A stretch of 48,055 nucleotides of DNA from Robiginitomaculum sp. (GCA_021776595.1 JAJFFP010000039.1:1-48055), one strand, 5' to 3'. Counted from the stretch's first letter, positions 8,514-16,633 are shown. Numbers and translations are program-made. Notes: a model not told the origin generated them from the sequence alone.

Positions 8514-10184
8514 ATGCACGACATTATTCATCGCCGGGATTTTATAAAGCTGGCGGCGGCCATGACCGGGACGTCTTTACTGGCACGGCCCGCTCTTGCG
8601 GCCAGCATGCAACGCGGCTTCACCCATGGTGTTGCCAGTGGTGATCCGGATGCAAATTCTGTGGTTTTATGGACACGGTATGTGGGCGATGGTGCAGCAC
8701 CAGTTCGATGGCAAATTGCCCAGGATATGAACTTCATATCGATGGTGCAAGAAGGCACAGTTATTGCCAGACCCGAAGCAGATTACACCACCAAAGCGAT
8801 CGCCGAAAACTTGCCGGCCGGACAGTGGTTTTATTACCGCTTCAAGGCACCTGATGGCAGCTTTTCTGATATTGGCCGCACCCGCACCCTCCCCGAAGGT
8901 AGACTGTCTTCGTTAAAACTGGCGGTGTTTTCCTGCGCCAACCTGCCCTTTGGTTATTTTAACGCTTATGGCCATGCGGCGGCGCAGAATGATTTTGATC
9001 TGGCTGTGCATCTGGGCGATTATTTTTATGAATACCCGGTTGGCACCTACCCTTCGAAAAAGCAAAGTGTGCCCGGACGCCATATTGAACCGCAAAATGA
9101 ATTGATTCAGCTTGCGGATTATCGCCTGCGTTATAACTCGTATCGTCTGGACCCTGACCTGCAGGCCCTGCACCGAAATTACCCGATGATCAATGTCTGG
9201 GACGACCATGAAATTGCCAATGATAGCTGGCAGGGGGGCGCGCAAAACCATGACCCCGCCACGGAAGGGGCATGGTCGGATCGTAAACGCGTCGCCAAAC
9301 AGGCCTATTTTGAATGGCTACCCATGCGTAATCGCGCCTATGGGCGCTATAATTTTGGTGATCTGGCCTCTGTTATCACACTGGATACGCGCCTGACCGG
9401 CCGCACCCGGCAATACCCCTATGCCGAAGTTCTAAAAGACGTGAATGTCAACGATCAACAGGCGGTGCTTCAGGCCCTTAGAAACTTCAGGGACGGCATC
9501 TGGTCGGATGAGACCCGCACCATGCTGGGGCAACCACAGGAGAGCTGGCTGGACCAGACCCTTGCAACCTCCAGATCTAGCGGACAACCCTGGCAAATCA
9601 TTGCGCAACAGGTCATTGTCGGGCGCACCTATGGTCCAAAATCCTTTTTACAAGCCCTGCCGGCCAACACGCCTGACTGGCTGAAAGCCCGTGTGCAGGG
9701 CGGGGTGTTGGCCGCAAATGCAGGCTTGCCCGTAAGCGTTGATTCCTGGTGCGCCTATCCTGCGGCCCGCACACGCCTGCTCAACAGCCTGCGTCACAAT
9801 GCGGACAATGCCCTGGTGCTGGCCGGCGACAGTCATAATGCCTGGGCTTACGATCTTTACGCCGAAGATGAACAAAAAAGCGGCATCAATCCCGCAGCGG
9901 TCGAGTTCGCCGGCCACAGTGTGTCGTCACCAGGCCTGGAAGGTTATTTGCCCATTGAAGAAAAGACACGCGCACAGGCATTGATAGATGCCAGCCCGGA
10001 AATGCGCTGGGCCAATACCACCAATCGCGGGTATATGGCGATCAGCCTTACGCGCGACATGGCACAGTGCGAATGGCGCTTTACCGGCCCTGCCAATGCC
10101 CGGCAATATGATCTTATTGGACAGCACAGTATGGGTGTTCGCGCTAAAAATGGAAAAGGAACCCATAAACTGGAAACCGTTTAG
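8514..10184 (+). CDS. phoD: PhoD-family alkaline phosphatase, Tat-exported
   Basis: Secreted phosphatase/phosphodiesterase of the PhoD family, binding iron and calcium in characterised members. The 556-aa protein opens with a twin-arginine signal (Arg7-Arg8 in RRDFIKLAAAMTG, hydrophobic core, ARPALAASM cleavage region), so it is folded in the cytosol and exported by Tat. It has the N-terminal PhoD domain (FTHGVASGDPDANSVVLWT) and then the metallophosphoesterase core with HLGDYFYEY, INVWDDHEIANDSW and VLAGDSHNAW. Ribosome site AAGGAAAA precedes the ATG. It is convergent with the XRE gene with a four-base overlap. No pho box was identified in the 39-base gap after xerD. Confidence 0.9.
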   Translation: MHDIIHRRDFIKLAAAMTGTSLLARPALAASMQRGFTHGVASGDPDANSVVLWTRYVGDGAAPVRWQIAQDMNFISMVQEGTVIARPEADYTTKAIAENLPAGQWFYYRFKAPDGSFSDIGRTRTLPEGRLSSLKLAVFSCANLPFGYFNAYGHAAAQNDFDLAVHLGDYFYEYPVGTYPSKKQSVPGRHIEPQNELIQLADYRLRYNSYRLDPDLQALHRNYPMINVWDDHEIANDSWQGGAQNHDPATEGAWSDRKRVAKQAYFEWLPMRNRAYGRYNFGDLASVITLDTRLTGRTRQYPYAEVLKDVNVNDQQAVLQALRNFRDGIWSDETRTMLGQPQESWLDQTLATSRSSGQPWQIIAQQVIVGRTYGPKSFLQALPANTPDWLKARVQGGVLAANAGLPVSVDSWCAYPAARTRLLNSLRHNADNALVLAGDSHNAWAYDLYAEDEQKSGINPAAVEFAGHSVSSPGLEGYLPIEEKTRAQALIDASPEMRWANTTNRGYMAISLTRDMAQCEWRFTGPANARQYDLIGQHSMGVRAKNGKGTHKLETV

Positions 10185-10435
10185 AGCGAATACGACCCAG
10201 ATTCAGGAACATGGTCTGCAACCGGCAAAAAGAACAGCTCTTCTACGCTGGCCTCCAATACCTGGGCCAATTTAAGTGCCAGAACCGTTGATGGAATGAA
10301 GACTGCATTTTCCACCGTATTGACGGTTTTTCTGGTAACGCCGACACGCACGGCCAGTTCCTCTTGAGTGAAATCATGGCGGGCGCGATATTCTTTGAGA
10401 CGATTACCCAATTGTGCGGTGCGCGGCGGACTCAT
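10181..10435 (-). CDS. Small XRE-family transcriptional regulator
   Basis: 84-aa protein consisting almost entirely of one helix-turn-helix domain of the Cro/C1 type (LGNRLKEYRARHDFTQEELA, then VRVGVTRKTVNTVENAV), with a short tail and no sensor domain. The ATG overlaps the stop of the membrane protein gene upstream (ATGA), so the two are co-transcribed. Pairs of a compact XRE protein and a small membrane protein usually form an autoregulated unit; the large palindrome upstream of the pair is the likely operator. What the pair controls is unknown. Confidence 0.85.
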   Translation of the reverse strand: MSPPRTAQLGNRLKEYRARHDFTQEELAVRVGVTRKTVNTVENAVFIPSTVLALKLAQVLEASVEELFFLPVADHVPESGSYSL

Positions 10436-10884
10436 ACCTGCCTCATATTAATATTGGTTTTGAACTCCATCACCACATAGGAAAATAATGGTGCAGCGAT
10501 CGCCACCACAAAGATCAAATGCACAATGCCACGCACGGGCACCTGCACAAATGAAATGGCAATATAGGAAAGTGCAATTGTGATAAATGTAATGAAAGAA
10601 CCAAGGGCGATGGCTTGCAAGCGCATATTACGTGACCATTCATCATTCAAGACGCACCCCGCCCTGGCTTTTTTCACCTTGTATTGGAAATGAACAAAAA
10701 ACACCATCGCCGCTACCCATGCCACCGATCCCGCGACCGTCAATCCATTACCGATGCCGTGCATTTTCCCTGCCTCATCAGAAAACTCGCTTAACGTCAT
10801 ACCACCTTGCCAAAGCACAAATGCGCACGCGGTGAAAAGCAGGCTCAGGCTACGTTGGCGAACGAGTTTCTCAATTTCAATCAT
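10432..10884 (-). CDS. Four-helix membrane protein paired with XRE regulator
   Basis: 150-aa membrane protein with four probable transmembrane helices at about residues 14–30, 46–68, 90–112 and 118–140. A basic loop (YKVKKARAGCVLNDEWSRNMR) lies between helices two and three. No catalytic residues are evident. It resembles the DUF2178-like membrane proteins often encoded beside small YozG-type XRE regulators, but the family assignment is tentative. First gene of a two-gene operon whose promoter overlaps the palindrome at 10916–10952. It may sense a membrane signal or be the regulated product. Confidence 0.7.
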   Translation of the reverse strand: MIEIEKLVRQRSLSLLFTACAFVLWQGGMTLSEFSDEAGKMHGIGNGLTVAGSVAWVAAMVFFVHFQYKVKKARAGCVLNDEWSRNMRLQAIALGSFITFITIALSYIAISFVQVPVRGIVHLIFVVAIAAPLFSYVVMEFKTNINMRQV

Positions 10885-10915
10885 TGTTTTTCCTTTCCGG
10901 GATAAATTTGAAATT

Positions 10916-10952
10916 GTAACCTATACGTTATATAGAATAACGTCAAGGTTAC
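10916..10952. promoter_or_regulatory. Near-perfect palindromic operator over the XRE operon promoter
   Basis: Two 16-base arms (GTAACCTATACGTTAT at 10916–10931 and ATAACGTCAAGGTTAC at 10937–10952) are reverse complements at 14 of 16 positions around a five-base spacer. On the minus strand the palindrome contains TTGACG (10946–10941) and, after 15 bases, TATAGG (10925–10920), so a sigma-70-type promoter for the membrane-protein/XRE operon lies inside it. The start codon is about 30 bases further on. The natural reading is autorepression by the XRE protein; the binding partner is inferred. The divergent GNAT gene could share the control. Confidence 0.65.
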
Positions 10953-11038
10953 ATTTAATGCCGCGTTAAAATGTATCCAGTTGCGCGTTCTTGCATTCAC
11001 AAGTATTGCCAATATTTTGTTTTCTGGACGGAAATTTA

Positions 11039-11593
11039 ATGTCTCATATTGGCCCCACCCTGGAAACCGAACGATTGATTATGCGTCCCCCGGACGAAGA
11101 TGGGTTTGAGGGTTATGCCGCCCTTTTTGCCAATGAAGAGGCCGCACAATATATTGGCGGCCTAAAAGACCGGGCCCAGGCCTGGCGCGCCATGACCAGT
11201 CTGATCGGCATGTGGGTGGTGCGCGGGTTTGGCTTCTTTTTTGTGTACGAAAAAGAGACCGGTGACTGGGTAGGCAGCGTTGGCCCGCATTGTCCTGAAG
11301 GCTGGCCGGGACGCGAAGTTGGCTGGTCCATATCCCCCGATCATTGGCGCAAGGGTTATGGCAGGGAAGCCGCAATCGCGGCTATGGATTATGCCTTTGA
11401 TGGGCTTGGCTGGGACAAATGTATTCACGTTATCGACCCGCGGAACACGCCTTCTGAACGTCTGGCCAAAGCGCTGGGCAGCGCCATTGTTGGTGAAGTT
11501 GAAGAACTGGCCGGGTTTGGCCCGATGCACCTTAATCTGTGGGGCCAAAACGCCAATGACTGGCGCAATATACGCCAATCATTCCTTGTTTAG
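11039..11593 (+). CDS. GNAT N-acetyltransferase (RimJ/RimL-like)
   Basis: 184-aa acetyltransferase of the GNAT superfamily using acetyl-CoA. It opens with the RimJ/RimL-type ETERLIMRPP and has the acetyl-CoA-binding region around WRKGYGREAAIAAMDYAF, with a later INPxN-like segment (HVIDPRNTPSERLAKALG). The start at 11039 gives the usual family N-terminus; an earlier in-frame start at 10991 would add 16 unlikely residues. The substrate could be a protein N-terminus or a small molecule. It diverges from the XRE operon across the palindromic operator and converges on the Asn-rich protein gene. Confidence 0.85.
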   Translation: MSHIGPTLETERLIMRPPDEDGFEGYAALFANEEAAQYIGGLKDRAQAWRAMTSLIGMWVVRGFGFFFVYEKETGDWVGSVGPHCPEGWPGREVGWSISPDHWRKGYGREAAIAAMDYAFDGLGWDKCIHVIDPRNTPSERLAKALGSAIVGEVEELAGFGPMHLNLWGQNANDWRNIRQSFLV

Positions 11594-11600
11594 ACGGATC

Positions 11601-11639
11601 GGCAAGGCTTTATACCTGTATCTGTTATAAAGCCCTGCC
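11601..11639. terminator. Hairpin between convergent genes (possible bidirectional terminator)
   Basis: GGCAAGGCTTTATA (11601–11614) and TATAAAGCCCTGCC (11626–11639) are complementary at 13 of 14 positions with an 11-base loop. The hairpin sits between the stop of the GNAT gene (11593) and the stop of the opposing gene (11654). There is no long T tract on either side, so it may slow or stop transcription only weakly, or protect 3' ends. Confidence 0.5.
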
Positions 11640-11653
11640 AAATCACCTTATGG

Positions 11654-12115
11654 TTACCGATATGGGCGCGAGCCATACCCACGTGCCGACCGATACATGC
11701 CGATATAACGCACAAGGTATTTCGAGCCACGAACGATACGCGCCTGCCCATAATGATCCTGGCAGTAACGAACGGTCACAATGGCGCTTTCGCCCTGATA
11801 GCGCCCGGTGCGCTTGACCCGGAAACAGTTACTATACGGGCCACGACCCCATTTGACGATCTTGCCGCGCACACCATAACGATTAATGCGGTTAAGCCAT
11901 GGATATTGCGCACGAATATTGTTGTTATACGTATTCCTGTTGTTATACATATTTCTGTTATTGTTATACATATTACCGTCCGTATTGACCGGTGGCGGCG
12001 TATAGCGATTACCATGGGCCATGGCCGGGGCGGCCAGTGTGGTGCTGGCAAGGCCAAAAGCGGCCAGCAAGAGCAGCGTCTTGCTGCTTGGGATTGGTTT
12101 GGTTTGCGTCTTCAT
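11654..12115 (-). CDS. Exported Asn/Tyr-rich basic protein, function unknown
   Basis: 153 aa. The start at 12115 is chosen because AAGGAG lies just upstream and it opens directly into a clear Sec signal peptide (KTLLLLAAFGLASTTLAAPAMA, cut before HGNRY). The mature protein begins with a low-complexity Asn/Tyr repeat (NMYNNNR units), followed by a basic, Tyr/Arg/Gly-rich region with two cysteines (SNCFRVKR and VRYCQDHYG) that could form a disulphide. It ends in GYGSRPYR. I recognise no family; it looks like a small surface or periplasmic protein. Confidence 0.72.
   Translation of the reverse strand: MKTQTKPIPSSKTLLLLAAFGLASTTLAAPAMAHGNRYTPPPVNTDGNMYNNNRNMYNNRNTYNNNIRAQYPWLNRINRYGVRGKIVKWGRGPYSNCFRVKRTGRYQGESAIVTVRYCQDHYGQARIVRGSKYLVRYIGMYRSARGYGSRPYR
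11915..11976 (-). repeat. Tandem Asn-codon repeat inside an exported protein gene
   Basis: About three copies of a ~21-base unit (minus-strand core AATATGTATAACAA) encode NMYNNNR, NMYNNR and NTYNNN. The copies differ by a few bases and by codon insertions. This is a short in-frame tandem expansion within the mature N-terminus and could vary in copy number between strains. Confidence 0.6.
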
Positions 12116-12187
12116 CGTTTTTCTCCTTGATGACCAGCCTGTGGACATCATGAAGAATCACCCCTGAAGCCAAGCTGAAAGCGATGT

Positions 12188-13612
12188 TCATGTAGATGAA
12201 GGGCAAAGGGTGTATGCGCCACCGGCCTCTTCGATCTGGTGCATGGCGGCTTCAAAATCCCCCCAGTCATCATTTTGAGCAATCGGTGCCCACAACCCTT
12301 CCACATCTTCGATAATCAATGAAAACGGATTTTCACGGGCAAAATACGGATGTTCCAGTCGCGCCGGGCGCACCGGTTCAAAGGTTTTGAGCTGTTCACG
12401 AAACGCCGCAAAGCACGGCTGCTGATAGGCCCCAAGACGTGGCCGGGTAAGGGCACGGTCCGCATCACCGCAAAACCAGTCAAAGAAGAACCCCTCATAG
12501 GAAACCTGGCTGTCTTTCAGTGCGGCTAGAATAACGCGCAGGAAAGCCTGATTTTCCTCATCGGTGCGCGCCGCAAGACCAAGACGATGTAAAAAGGCTT
12601 CGGGCAAGGCATGGACGTAGGTTTGCGCAAAGGCCTTGTGCGCTTCCTGCAAGTCTTCAACCGGTGCCAAAAGGCTAAGCGCCTCGCCCAGACGCGCCAG
12701 ATTCCAGCTTACCGCCTCCCCCTGACGGCCAAAAGCATAAAGCCCCTGATAGTCAAAATAGGCCGCCGTAAAGCCCGGTTCATAATGTGGTAAAAACCGC
12801 CAGGGGCCATAATCGAAACTCTCCCCGTTTATATTCATATTATCGGTATTGAGCACCCCATGCACAAACCCGGCGGCAATCCATCGCGCGGCCAGGTGTG
12901 CACTGGCCCGTGCGACATGTGCCAAAAAGGCCGCCGGGCGTTTTGCGTCTGCCAGGGCCAGCACGTCCGGCATATAGTTTTCCAGGCAATGGTTCAGCAA
13001 TAAAGCCATATTATCTTTTTGGCCCAGCATTGCCAAACGCTGAAAACTGCCAAAACGAATATGGGAAAAGGACAGACGCACCAGAACCGCACTGCGCGTT
13101 GGTGATGGCTCATCCCCGCGCATCAGTGCCTCCCCGGTTTCAATAACACTAAAGGCACGAGAAGTTGGCACCCCCAAGGCCTCCAGCATATTGGCCGCCA
13201 ACACCTCGCGCACCGCCCCTTTCAGGGTCAGACGCCCATCCGCCCCCCGCGACCAGGGGGTGGTGCCACTGCCTTTGGTGCCAAGGTCCATCAGGCGGTT
13301 GTTATCATCGCGCAATTGCGCAAATAAAAACCCGCGCCCATCACCTAGGTCCGGGTTATATTGGCGAAACTGATGGCCATGATAACGCATGGCCAGATTA
13401 TGTTGCTGGTTGTCGGGCAGGGCTTCAAAGCGTCCAAAATGGCGCACCCAGTCTTTATCATCAAGGCCACCAAGTCCGACCTCTGCCGCCGCTCTCTGAT
13501 TGCGATAACGCAACAAAGTTTGCGGAAAACCTGCACTTTGAACCGGGTCGGCAAAGTCAGCACCCAGCTTATCAAAGCGCGGGTCGGGCTGGTATTGAAA
13601 TGGTGTGGACAT
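12188..13612 (-). CDS. selO: SelO/YdiU family protein adenylyltransferase
   Basis: Kinase-fold enzyme that in characterised SelO proteins transfers AMP to proteins. Diagnostic segments are present: RYHGHQFRQYNPDLGDGRG, the glycine-rich GTKGSGTTPWSRGADGRLTL, an AANMLEALGVPTSRAFSVIE block, and the metal/active-site region HGVLNTDNMNINGESFDYGP. At 474 aa it is about the usual length. SelO C-termini commonly end in Cys/Sec-Ser-Ser; this one ends LCPSST, which keeps one cysteine five residues from the end. AGGAG precedes the ATG. It is a single gene with an outward-facing spacer that carries a probable small RNA. Confidence 0.92.
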   Translation of the reverse strand: MSTPFQYQPDPRFDKLGADFADPVQSAGFPQTLLRYRNQRAAAEVGLGGLDDKDWVRHFGRFEALPDNQQHNLAMRYHGHQFRQYNPDLGDGRGFLFAQLRDDNNRLMDLGTKGSGTTPWSRGADGRLTLKGAVREVLAANMLEALGVPTSRAFSVIETGEALMRGDEPSPTRSAVLVRLSFSHIRFGSFQRLAMLGQKDNMALLLNHCLENYMPDVLALADAKRPAAFLAHVARASAHLAARWIAAGFVHGVLNTDNMNINGESFDYGPWRFLPHYEPGFTAAYFDYQGLYAFGRQGEAVSWNLARLGEALSLLAPVEDLQEAHKAFAQTYVHALPEAFLHRLGLAARTDEENQAFLRVILAALKDSQVSYEGFFFDWFCGDADRALTRPRLGAYQQPCFAAFREQLKTFEPVRPARLEHPYFARENPFSLIIEDVEGLWAPIAQNDDWGDFEAAMHQIEEAGGAYTLCPSST

Positions 13613-13736
13613 AAAAACTCCTGATCCGGCTAAAGAGAATTAAGGCCAATTATGGTCCGTGCCATGCAATTTTGCATACCAGGTGCGGCAATACGACACT
13701 TTTAATGCACGAGTTGGTTACCTATATACCATAACG

Positions 13737-13874
13737 AAGCTGCTGATGCGGCTTTACCGTTTCCCCGACCCCTTTTCGTTCGAGACGGTTACCGCAGGCC
13801 TTTCCCTCCCCCTTTGAAAGGCCTTTGCGAGGACTTCCAAGCCGGGTCACTTCGTGTGGACCCGGCTTTTTTTT
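13737..13874 (+). ncRNA. Candidate three-hairpin small RNA with C-rich loops
   Basis: In a 281-base gap three consecutive hairpins can be drawn on the plus strand. Hairpin 1: GCGG (13748–13751) with CCGC (13792–13795), and ACCGTTTC (13756–13763) with GAGACGGT (13782–13789). Hairpin 2: AGGCCTTTC (13796–13804) perfectly paired with GAAAGGCCT (13816–13824) around the loop CCTCCCCCTTT. Hairpin 3 is an intrinsic terminator. The C-rich loop is complementary to a Shine–Dalgarno sequence, as in several known alphaproteobacterial trans-acting sRNA families. The 5' end is a guess; an AT-rich TATATACC element at 13723–13730 may be a -10 box, without a clear -35. Family membership not established. Confidence 0.5.
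13839..13874 (+). terminator. Strong intrinsic terminator
   Basis: GCCGGGTC (13841–13848) pairs perfectly with GACCCGGC (13859–13866) across a 10-base loop, preceded by AA and followed by eight T. It ends the candidate small RNA. There is no plus-strand protein gene upstream that could own it: the genes on both sides are on the minus strand. Confidence 0.85.
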
Positions 13875-13893
13875 GGTTTTTTTTGGCCCGCCC

Positions 13894-14103
13894 CTACAGG
13901 TAATTTTCCACTTGCCGCAAGTCAGAAATTAACATTGCCCCTTCAGCGGCCAAACCTTCTTCGTCTTTTAAGGTGCCACCAATAAACCCAAGGCAGATCA
14001 TGCCGGCAGCATGAGCGGCGCGGGTGAATACTTGATTGGTGATGGTTTCCGAATCCACCAACACCCCGTCACAGTCAAATATAACCAGATCAATGGCGCT
14101 CAA
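13894..14103 (-). pseudogene. Internally deleted HAD-superfamily hydrolase remnant
   Basis: 69-codon ORF. The first ~26 residues are a perfect HAD subfamily IA start (IDLVIFDCDGVLVDSE, catalytic motif I with both aspartates). This jumps directly to a C-terminal HAD-like end (AAGMICLGFIGGTL ... AAEGAMLISDLRQVENYL). The cap domain and motifs II and III, normally about 130–150 residues, are absent, and the frame is kept. The product cannot be a working phosphatase of the usual type. It overlaps the stop of the zinc-ribbon gene by four bases, so it was probably the second gene of that operon. Best read as a decaying gene, though a folded short protein is not excluded. Confidence 0.75.
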
Positions 14104-14957
14104 TGACCACCCTCGTGCGCCAGTTCTTTTTCCTGCACCTTGCCCTGCGCATTAAGCGGTATGTCGGTCAGATCAAAATTAAAATCAACGGCAGCTTTTA
14201 CCGGATTGCTGATCGTGGTGGAAAAATGCGCGAGGCTTTTGGCGGGAATTTCTTTGACATCAACCGGTACGGTCCAGGCAAAAAGCTCTGTCTCTGTTTC
14301 ATCGCGCAGGCTGATACGCACCAGAGGCGCGGGGCGCGATTTTTTCCCGCCATTAAACAATGAACCGGTCACATGGATCACTACATCGCCATTTTCACGC
14401 ACCATTTGCGTTTTAAGGTCTTTGAACGCAAAGCCCCGTATGTCTACCGGAAAGCCAATACTGGCAAAAGCACCGGCGGTTTTTGGAATGGCCCGAACAA
14501 TGCTTTGCCGATTAAGAACGGCCACACTGGCCAGCACGAATAACATAACAAACACGCCGCCCCAGGCCCCCAACGCCAGCAGGCGACGCTTTTGCCGGGC
14601 TTTGGCCTCCAGTTTATCGCGGTAAGCGCGATGTGCCGGCTTGCTCTTTGGTGCTTCATCCATAGGTATTGATGTATTTTGTTGTTCTGGTTGTGGCTCT
14701 GTCTCCATTGGCGCTGGAGGATTTTCTGTTTCTTCTATTATATTTTCTTGTGGTGCCGGTTCTTCGGCCTGTGTTTCCTGCACCTCTTGCGTGTCTGTTG
14801 ATTCAGGGGCGGGAACGGTTGATGGCTCTCTGGCATCTTCAGGCCTGGCAAACCATTCATGGCCACAGGTCACGCAACGAACCTTGTGCCCCGACTGACC
14901 CAAGGTCTTGGCATCGACGGTATAGTGCGTAGAACAGTCTGGACACGTTATGATCAT
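14100..14957 (-). CDS. Zinc-ribbon (MJ0042/DUF3426-type) membrane protein
   Basis: 285 aa. It begins with a zinc ribbon (CPDC and CVTC pairs, ITCPDCSTHYTVDAKTLG) of the MJ0042 type. An acidic, Glu/Pro/Gln-rich linker follows (about residues 45–105), then a basic stretch, one transmembrane helix (LALGAWGGVFVMLFVLASVAVL) and an extracytoplasmic beta-rich domain of DUF3426 type. The role is unknown. The ATG at 14957 is preferred over a TTG two codons upstream because the family starts directly at the ribbon. It is divergent from ftsE, an arrangement I associate with alphaproteobacteria. The downstream HAD remnant overlaps its stop. Confidence 0.82.
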   Translation of the reverse strand: MIITCPDCSTHYTVDAKTLGQSGHKVRCVTCGHEWFARPEDAREPSTVPAPESTDTQEVQETQAEEPAPQENIIEETENPPAPMETEPQPEQQNTSIPMDEAPKSKPAHRAYRDKLEAKARQKRRLLALGAWGGVFVMLFVLASVAVLNRQSIVRAIPKTAGAFASIGFPVDIRGFAFKDLKTQMVRENGDVVIHVTGSLFNGGKKSRPAPLVRISLRDETETELFAWTVPVDVKEIPAKSLAHFSTTISNPVKAAVDFNFDLTDIPLNAQGKVQEKELAHEGGH

Positions 14958-15071
14958 GTGCAAACCGAATCAGTCCTTGTTTGTCCAACCCCTGTGAGGT
15001 CGCCTATTTTTTCACCGAAGTCCAGTCAACAGCAAGAACAGACACTGCCGCCGGACACGCCGGTTCTGGCG

Positions 15072-15746
15072 ATGAATGGGTTGTATATGCGTTATTCGCA
15101 TGGACAGGATGTATTGCACAATATCAATTTGAACCTGGCACCGGGTTCATTTCATTTTCTGACCGGGCCATCGGGGGCGGGTAAATCCTCACTTCTGAAA
15201 CTGATTTATCTGGCCCGGCATTGTTCCCGCGGGCATTTGCAATTATTCGGGCACAATGTGGCCCAATGCAACCGCAATGAAAAGGCGCTGCTGCGCCGCC
15301 GCGTCGGCGTGGTGTTTCAGGAATTTCGCCTGCTGGATCATCTTAGCGTCTTTGAAAATATTGCGCTTCCCCTTCGTGCCGCCGGGATAAAACGCGAAGT
15401 TTACGAAGAAGACGTGGTCGAGCTATTATCCTGGGTAGGCCTTGGCGATGCCATCAATGAAAATCCGCGGGCGCTTTCCGGCGGCGAAAAGCAAAGGGTG
15501 GCCATTGCCCGCGCCGTGGTGGCCAAGCCTGAATTACTGATCGCGGATGAGCCAACGGGTAATGTGGACCCGCAAATGGGCATCCGCCTGATGCGCCTGT
15601 TCGTCGAGCTGAACCGGCTTGGCTCTACGGTGCTGATTGCCAGTCACGACCTGCAATTAGTGCGCGCCTCCGGGGCGCCGGTGCTGACCATCAATGAAGG
15701 CCGCCTCAGCCCGCCAAAAGCGCCGCGCAAACGAGGCCGCAAATGA
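15072..15746 (+). CDS. ftsE: Cell-division ATP-binding protein FtsE
   Basis: ABC-type ATPase that with FtsX transmits division signals to cell-wall hydrolases at the septum. It has Walker A GPSGAGKSS, a Q-loop region VVFQEFRLLDHLSV, signature LSGGEKQRVAIARA, Walker B LLIADEPTGN and the H-loop IASHD. The start is uncertain. The ATG at 15072 gives 224 aa, about normal, but has no good ribosome site, and the preceding residues (PVLA) could belong to the first strand. A GTG at 14994 would add 26 residues. The stop overlaps the ftsX start (ATGA). Confidence 0.9.
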   Translation: MNGLYMRYSHGQDVLHNINLNLAPGSFHFLTGPSGAGKSSLLKLIYLARHCSRGHLQLFGHNVAQCNRNEKALLRRRVGVVFQEFRLLDHLSVFENIALPLRAAGIKREVYEEDVVELLSWVGLGDAINENPRALSGGEKQRVAIARAVVAKPELLIADEPTGNVDPQMGIRLMRLFVELNRLGSTVLIASHDLQLVRASGAPVLTINEGRLSPPKAPRKRGRK

Positions 15747-16633
15747 ACCAGACCGACCAGCCAGCGCCAACCCCGCCTTCCATGCTGCCTTTGCGTTCCC
15801 GCGAGGATGGCCCACTTTTCTTTGTCATTGCCATTATCATCTTTCTGGCTTGCATCAGCGCGCTAATTACCCGTGCCGCCTTTGTTTCGGCGGCCCAGTG
15901 GCGCAATGATCTGAACAGTGCCATGACCGTGCAAATCAAGGATACGCGCGATCAAGCCATCAAAGTTGACCGCGCCGCCAAGGTGTTACAGGCCACAAAA
16001 GGGGTGTCATCGATTACCCGTTATGGGCGTGAGCGGGCGCTTGACCTGCTGGAGCCATGGCTGGGCAAGGGTAATATCCCGGACGATCTTCCCCTGCCGG
16101 TTTTACTGGGCGTCCGGCTTGACCCCAAGGCACCGGCCAGCAAGGAAGTGATTATGCTGGCCTTGTCGGCGGCCGATATAAATGCCGAAGTGGACGACCA
16201 CCGGCGCTGGTCATCAGAAATGAACAAGGCCACCACCTTTATACAATTGTTTTCTATTGCCGCTCTTGGGCTGTTACTGGCCGCCTCCGTGGCGGTGACC
16301 GGATTTGCCACCCGCGCCAGCCTCGCCGCCCGGCGTAATGTGGTCAACACTTTGCATCTTGCAGGAGCGTTTGACAGTTATATCGCACGAGAGTTTGAGA
16401 GGCGTTTTGGGACGCTTGGCTTGCGCGCCGGATTAACCGGCGCGGCGCTGGCCGGCCTCATCGTGGGCGGCGCGCAATTATTAAGCGGGGCCAGCTCAGG
16501 GGTGTTGTTGCCGGTATTTCGGCTGGACCTGACAGGGTTTGGCCTTCTTGTTCTGGCGCCGGTCTTGACGGGTTTTCTTGGGGCGCTCACCGCGCGTCTG
16601 ACCGTGCTTTCCAATTTGCGGGAGCAGGAATAA
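15743..16633 (+). CDS. ftsX: Cell-division protein FtsX (permease)
   Basis: Membrane partner of FtsE. 296 aa with one N-terminal transmembrane helix (about residues 28–48, FFVIAIIIFLACISALIT), an extracytoplasmic domain (about 50–165), then three more helices (about 172–192, 225–248, 262–284). This is the FtsX topology. A cytoplasmic NTLHLAGAFDSYIAREFERRF segment is the coupling region expected to touch FtsE. It overlaps ftsE by four bases upstream, and its TAA shares one base with the next gene's ATG, so at least three genes are coupled. Confidence 0.9.
   Translation: MNQTDQPAPTPPSMLPLRSREDGPLFFVIAIIIFLACISALITRAAFVSAAQWRNDLNSAMTVQIKDTRDQAIKVDRAAKVLQATKGVSSITRYGRERALDLLEPWLGKGNIPDDLPLPVLLGVRLDPKAPASKEVIMLALSAADINAEVDDHRRWSSEMNKATTFIQLFSIAALGLLLAASVAVTGFATRASLAARRNVVNTLHLAGAFDSYIAREFERRFGTLGLRAGLTGAALAGLIVGGAQLLSGASSGVLLPVFRLDLTGFGLLVLAPVLTGFLGALTARLTVLSNLREQE

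Noticed and set aside
11915-11976. Short repeats as a CRISPR array
   Set aside because: The units are adjacent without spacers and encode an Asn/Tyr-rich protein segment in frame.
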